A model generated the notes under the pieces. The model saw only the letters and a list, made by a program, of their open reading frames with translations, was not told the origin of the DNA and searched no databases. Below are positions 60,286 through 64,000 of a stretch of 64,000 bases of DNA, piece after piece. Both the position numbers and the translations under genes were made by a program. Source of the DNA: Saturnia japonica. Its lineage: Eukaryota > Arthropoda > Insecta > Lepidoptera > Saturniidae. How positions within the stretch are numbered: the first letter of the stretch is position 1; every line of letters starts with the position of its first letter. The stretch lies in the NCBI GenBank assembly GCA_033032175.1, contig CM065318.1, forward strand, positions 15,004,001 through 15,068,000, given 5' to 3'.

Positions 60286-62690
60286 TAAAAAACCGGACAA
60301 GTGCGACGGACTCGCGCACCGAGGGTTCCGTAATTGTACAGCAACATAAACAAAAATTATTACGTGACATTGGAATGCACAGAGTTTTTGAATAGGGTAG
60401 GCAGAAAATTTTAAAACCTATTAACTAGCCAAAAATACTACAGTTTAGTTTTGGTTCATCGTCTTGTCGATTAAATAATGATGTAGGTAAATCAATTATC
60501 GTCATTGTCACCTCAAATAACCATAGGCCATACATTGACTGATTTTATAGACATATCAATTTACTTATATTCAAAATGGATTTTCATAATTAATTTAAAA
60601 AGTGATAATTCAGGTAATATATATAAGTAAATGCTTATAGGCGCGTTTTATTTGATGTTTTGTATTTGCAAAATTAAATAATAGCAATGAAAATATTGGG
60701 GGTATGACATATATGACACGTATCTACATATTTTATAGACATTTTAGGATTTTTTTATTTGTATATTAAATCTACACTCCTATCTTTGTCTTTACCTTTA
60801 GTTTGTTTTAATTGCAAATCCGGTGTAAAACGACCTTTCACGATCACTTGTTTGTTTTTTACCGAAATATAATCTTGAAAATGCATCATTTTTTATTTTC
60901 TCTATCTAGAAACACGGTAGTGTGTTAGCCAAGTTGGGAACGGGAACACCGGCCAGTATTTATATTTACACGAACTATTTCGAGCAACTTTCGAGCCTTT
61001 CCATAAGACAAAAGCTATTCGACCTAGACACTTGAAATTTTGAGCGTTTAATAAACCACTTTTGAACATCTAGAATCCCAAATTTCACGAATAAAACGAT
61101 TATAGTTCTTGAGTTATTAAGGTCCAAAATGTAGCATTTTTATCACTCTCTCAATGGCTCACTCATCAAAAACTTAGACCACTTCTAGGCGACTCAGAAT
61201 CTTGAAATGTATGATCAAAGTAGGTCATTAACCATATATCTAGGAGCCAAGAGAAAAATATTACTTATATATTAACGATGTTTACTTCCTCTCACCAATA
61301 GATGGCGTAGTGCAAAGTCATATTCACGGAACTAGAGTAGGCGGAATTGGTGCATCGTGTATCCATAGATGTGGAATAAATCTATGCGTGTATCACAGTA
61401 TTATGACTTAGGGACCGAAGTCGCCAAATTACCATAACCAAAACTTACATCTACTAATAAAACACCAATCACTGTTCAAAAGTAATATAAATCCAAAATT
61501 AATTAAGTTTACTAATGTATATTTTAAAATAAGACTCTTTGATTGGAGATAAGACTTATTTTATATCGTGTACAATCGCTTTATAGACCTTCTTAATTCG
61601 AGATTCTTAACAGTGTTCGAATACGCAGTAGTCCGGTGACGGTCCAGTCCCCGGTCTATTTGACACTAAGGGTCGCGATTTAACATGCAACAAATTGTAG
61701 ACCGAGTTACCTTGGCTTTATGGTTGTTATTTGCAAGGCAGATATATAGTCAATACTGTTCCAATAGAGATGTAGCCACACTTTGTTACGATAATTACTT
61801 GTCAATGGTTTATTTTAGCCATAACATTAATTTTAAAAATACTGACCTTTTTTTAATGTTTTAATTTATGTTTTGTCACAAAAAGTGGAGACAAAATGGA
61901 TGTATGGTAAAAATAAATAAAAATGTTAGTACTATTTTCAACGAAAAAAGGGATACTTAATCCTTTGGAATTTGATCACTTCATTACGCGAAGACAAATG
62001 TGAATTTGGCCGTTGTTATAAAAAAAACAAACATAAAAGTGAAAAAGGGGCCCGAGTTCGCTAAAATCGACGTTCGGTGTACCCTCAGCGGCGCTAGTTG
62101 AGTCAAATTGTACGAACGAGAAGATCAGGCATACTGTATCGATGATACTAACAATGATACCACCTACAATCGGCAGGTGGAGCTGATTTATAACTTAAGG
62201 TTTTTTTTTTACGAAAACATAAACTGAATGAACTTAACTTTGCCGTTGGAAAAATGTTGTCCCCATACGACGAAATATGATGCGGTCAGTTTACTAACTG
62301 CAAATACGTTCATAAAACCGATTTTTTTTAATGTAACTACAAGATTACGGTTTTCGGATTTTCCCTGTACTTGTACTATAAGACATTGCTTCTCGCTAAA
62401 TTTCATAATTCTAGGTAGGTACCCTTTATGCTTTGATTCCCTTTACGAATGTTAAAATATGCGGCATAAACGGCCGCATCTTTTGATTGCGTTGATTTAG
62501 AAACTTTATTTTTTCACTGCTTCAAGGAATTGCAGATCTGGGTATTTGATGTTAATTTCAACTTGATATCTCCACGCGTTCCTAAAAAAGGGTCTTTTGA
62601 CAGACCGACAGACGGACGAAGAAGTGATAAGAAGAAGTACTTTAAGGGTTCCCTTTTTCCTTTTGTGGCACGGAACCCTAAAAACATTTT
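60286..62690 (+). mobile_element. Element with AGGGTTCCGTA ends, long or interrupted copy
   Basis: The left end (60286-60370) matches the right end of the 435-bp copy at 6489-6924 in reverse (ACCGGACAAGTGCGACGGAC, GAGGGTTCCGTAAT). The right part (62195-62690) matches the rest of that copy and ends CACGGAACCCTAAAAA. About 1.8 kb between them is absent from the short copy. No ORF above 100 codons in the middle. Confidence 0.5.
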
Positions 62691-62699
62691 TTTGTCGAG

Positions 62700-63420
62700 T
62701 TCAATACATGTCTAATAAATGATTTTGATATTATAATTATTATAATAGGTGAAGTATGTAACTACCATACGTACCTAATTGTTTATTATGAATATGTTAA
62801 ATGTTGGCGCCAAAATTCTGTACAAAAACAAAACGACCGACCGTGACTCTACTCTAGCCTCTAGCAGAAAAGGTTCCGAGTTTAAAATACTCACATGATA
62901 CATTTATGAAATTATATTATAAAATATATTATAAATATGTTCGATTAATAATTATATTAATTTATTTATAGTTATGGAGACATAGTGCCCATAGTGGTAT
63001 AATAAATTAATGGACAAATTTTGATAAATGGAACAAACAAAAAGGTATAATTTCTCCTGTTGTAATTATCGTGGGTAAAGTACCTACAAGCTTATTAAAT
63101 CTTATAAAAAAGTATTGAAGTGTTTTTTGTTCGAATTTAATTAAGGGTTCTTTGACCCTATATTATGTAATATCGGTAGGATTTTGCGTGATATAGTTTG
63201 CTTTATTGTGTATACGGGATTTCAGCCGGTAGCGAATAGGAAAACCACGTAATGTTTTCCTGGCTCTATAGTTGTTTAAGGTAGGTGTGTATTTGCCGGT
63301 ACTCGTATTCATCACGCGACTGAAAAAGCACCCCGTACCCATTGGGGCGCGCGTTCGGCGATTTCTTTAGAATTTGAGTTAGGTTCTCTAGATATGTAGG
63401 CCATCGCGGTAGTTTTTCCG
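62700..63420. other. Intergenic, nothing recognised
   Basis: AT-rich to about 63180, then rising in GC towards the coding block at 63424. No splice-phased exon could be supported here. Confidence 0.35.
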
Positions 63421-63423
63421 CTA

Positions 63424-64000
63424 TTAACGGAGGATATCTGACTTTCTTCTCGTGGCATCGGTTATCGGCTGTGGCACATCAGTGACGCTAGCACTCGCTG
63501 GAGTAGGCGGCTTCGGTGGTGGGTTGATGGTACAACTCGCAATGGCTGCATAGACTTGAGCTTCCGGAGTAGAATCTGTTTGGCCCTGTTCTTTACCAGA
63601 TGTTTCTTCTTCAACTCCAAAGCTGTATTATCTTCCAAATTCAGCTTCTTTTTGCTCACCTCAGCCTCCCGCACACGTAAGTACAGGACCATCCAGCGCT
63701 GAATGTCTTCGATCGGAGCCTCAGTTCCATAGAACCGAGCGAGCGAGAATACATCTCGCTCGTAACTCGAAAGAGACAAAACATCGCTAAACGTCCATGC
63801 AGTCGCAGCAACAGGTGGCCGAGGTACCTGCGCCGAAGTAGAGGAGGGACAGTTTCCCTCGTACTGAACTGCGGGTGACGAGCACGTGGGTGGCGGGGCC
63901 GGGGTTTGCGACGTTCGGCCTATGGCAGTGGTCGTTTTTCCTTGGGCTGTCTTCTTGCTTCCTAATGAGCGCTTCGGTTGTACGGTCGAAGAGATTTCTG
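63424..64000 (-). pseudogene. Unidentified coding block, frameshifted, open at right edge
   Basis: On the minus strand a frame is open from the window edge (64000) to a stop at 63462. It first encodes a Pro/Ser/Thr-rich region, then SYERDVFSLARFYGTEAP and a charged helical part (REAEVSKKKLNLED). A second frame opens at 63627 and runs to 63424. It encodes a Pro-rich tail (CTINPPPKPPTPASAS) that reads more like protein than the first frame's end, so a frameshift near 63600-63630 is likely. I do not recognise the family. It could be a gene's last exon, a retrotransposon gag-like ORF, or a relic of either. No zinc knuckle is visible. Confidence 0.4.

Overview
The window is intron- and transposon-rich animal DNA, most likely from a moth or butterfly. 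The composition is AT-rich. Coding sequence is broken into small exons with GT..AG introns. The background is a dense layer of mariner and Tc1 relics, non-LTR retrotransposon 3' ends, tRNA-derived SINEs, MITEs and 'ctagctgtgcccgcggctt'-type dispersed repeats that I associate with Lepidoptera. The order-level assignment is an inference.

One gene dominates. A receptor tyrosine kinase is encoded on the minus strand from about 44.5 kb down to 5.9 kb. I joined 15 coding exons by hand. Every splice phase agrees, and the sum is 2454 nt (817 codons plus stop). The product has a signal peptide, a glycosylated extracellular part with fibronectin-III-like folds, one transmembrane segment, a split tyrosine kinase with all catalytic motifs, and a tyrosine-bearing tail. 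This layout fits Torso best, the receptor for prothoracicotropic hormone/trunk. The identity rests on architecture and motifs, not on a search. The first coding exon lies about 23 kb upstream of the second. A TATA promoter sits just before it.

Layout, left to right. 1-5.9 kb: AT-rich non-coding DNA with a MITE (3084-3443) and a tandem dimer (4934-5315). 5.9-21 kb: exons 15 to 2, with introns holding a TIR element (7676-8163), a LINE relic (8.7-9.0 kb), a mariner (10433-11607), a hairpin-bearing repeat (11619-11900), a 482-bp foldback (18336-18817) and a Tc1 relic (19.5-20.4 kb). 21-44.1 kb: intron 1, with a deleted mariner (25496-26280), a MADF/CpG-rich block (28.2-28.6 kb), a 17-bp minisatellite (35.4 kb), a LINE relic (35.6-36.9 kb), a hAT-like element (39.1-39.7 kb), a MITE (40.75-41.18 kb) and a SINE (41.3-41.6 kb). 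44.1-44.6 kb: exon 1 and promoter. 45-63.4 kb: intergenic, with a solo LTR (48.3-48.9 kb), a nested mariner (53.8-55.1 kb), a LINE relic (57.1-57.5 kb) and a 63-bp satellite array (58.35-59.19 kb). 63.4-64 kb: an unidentified, probably frameshifted coding block running off the right edge.

No prokaryotic operon, CRISPR array or intact tRNA/rRNA gene was seen.
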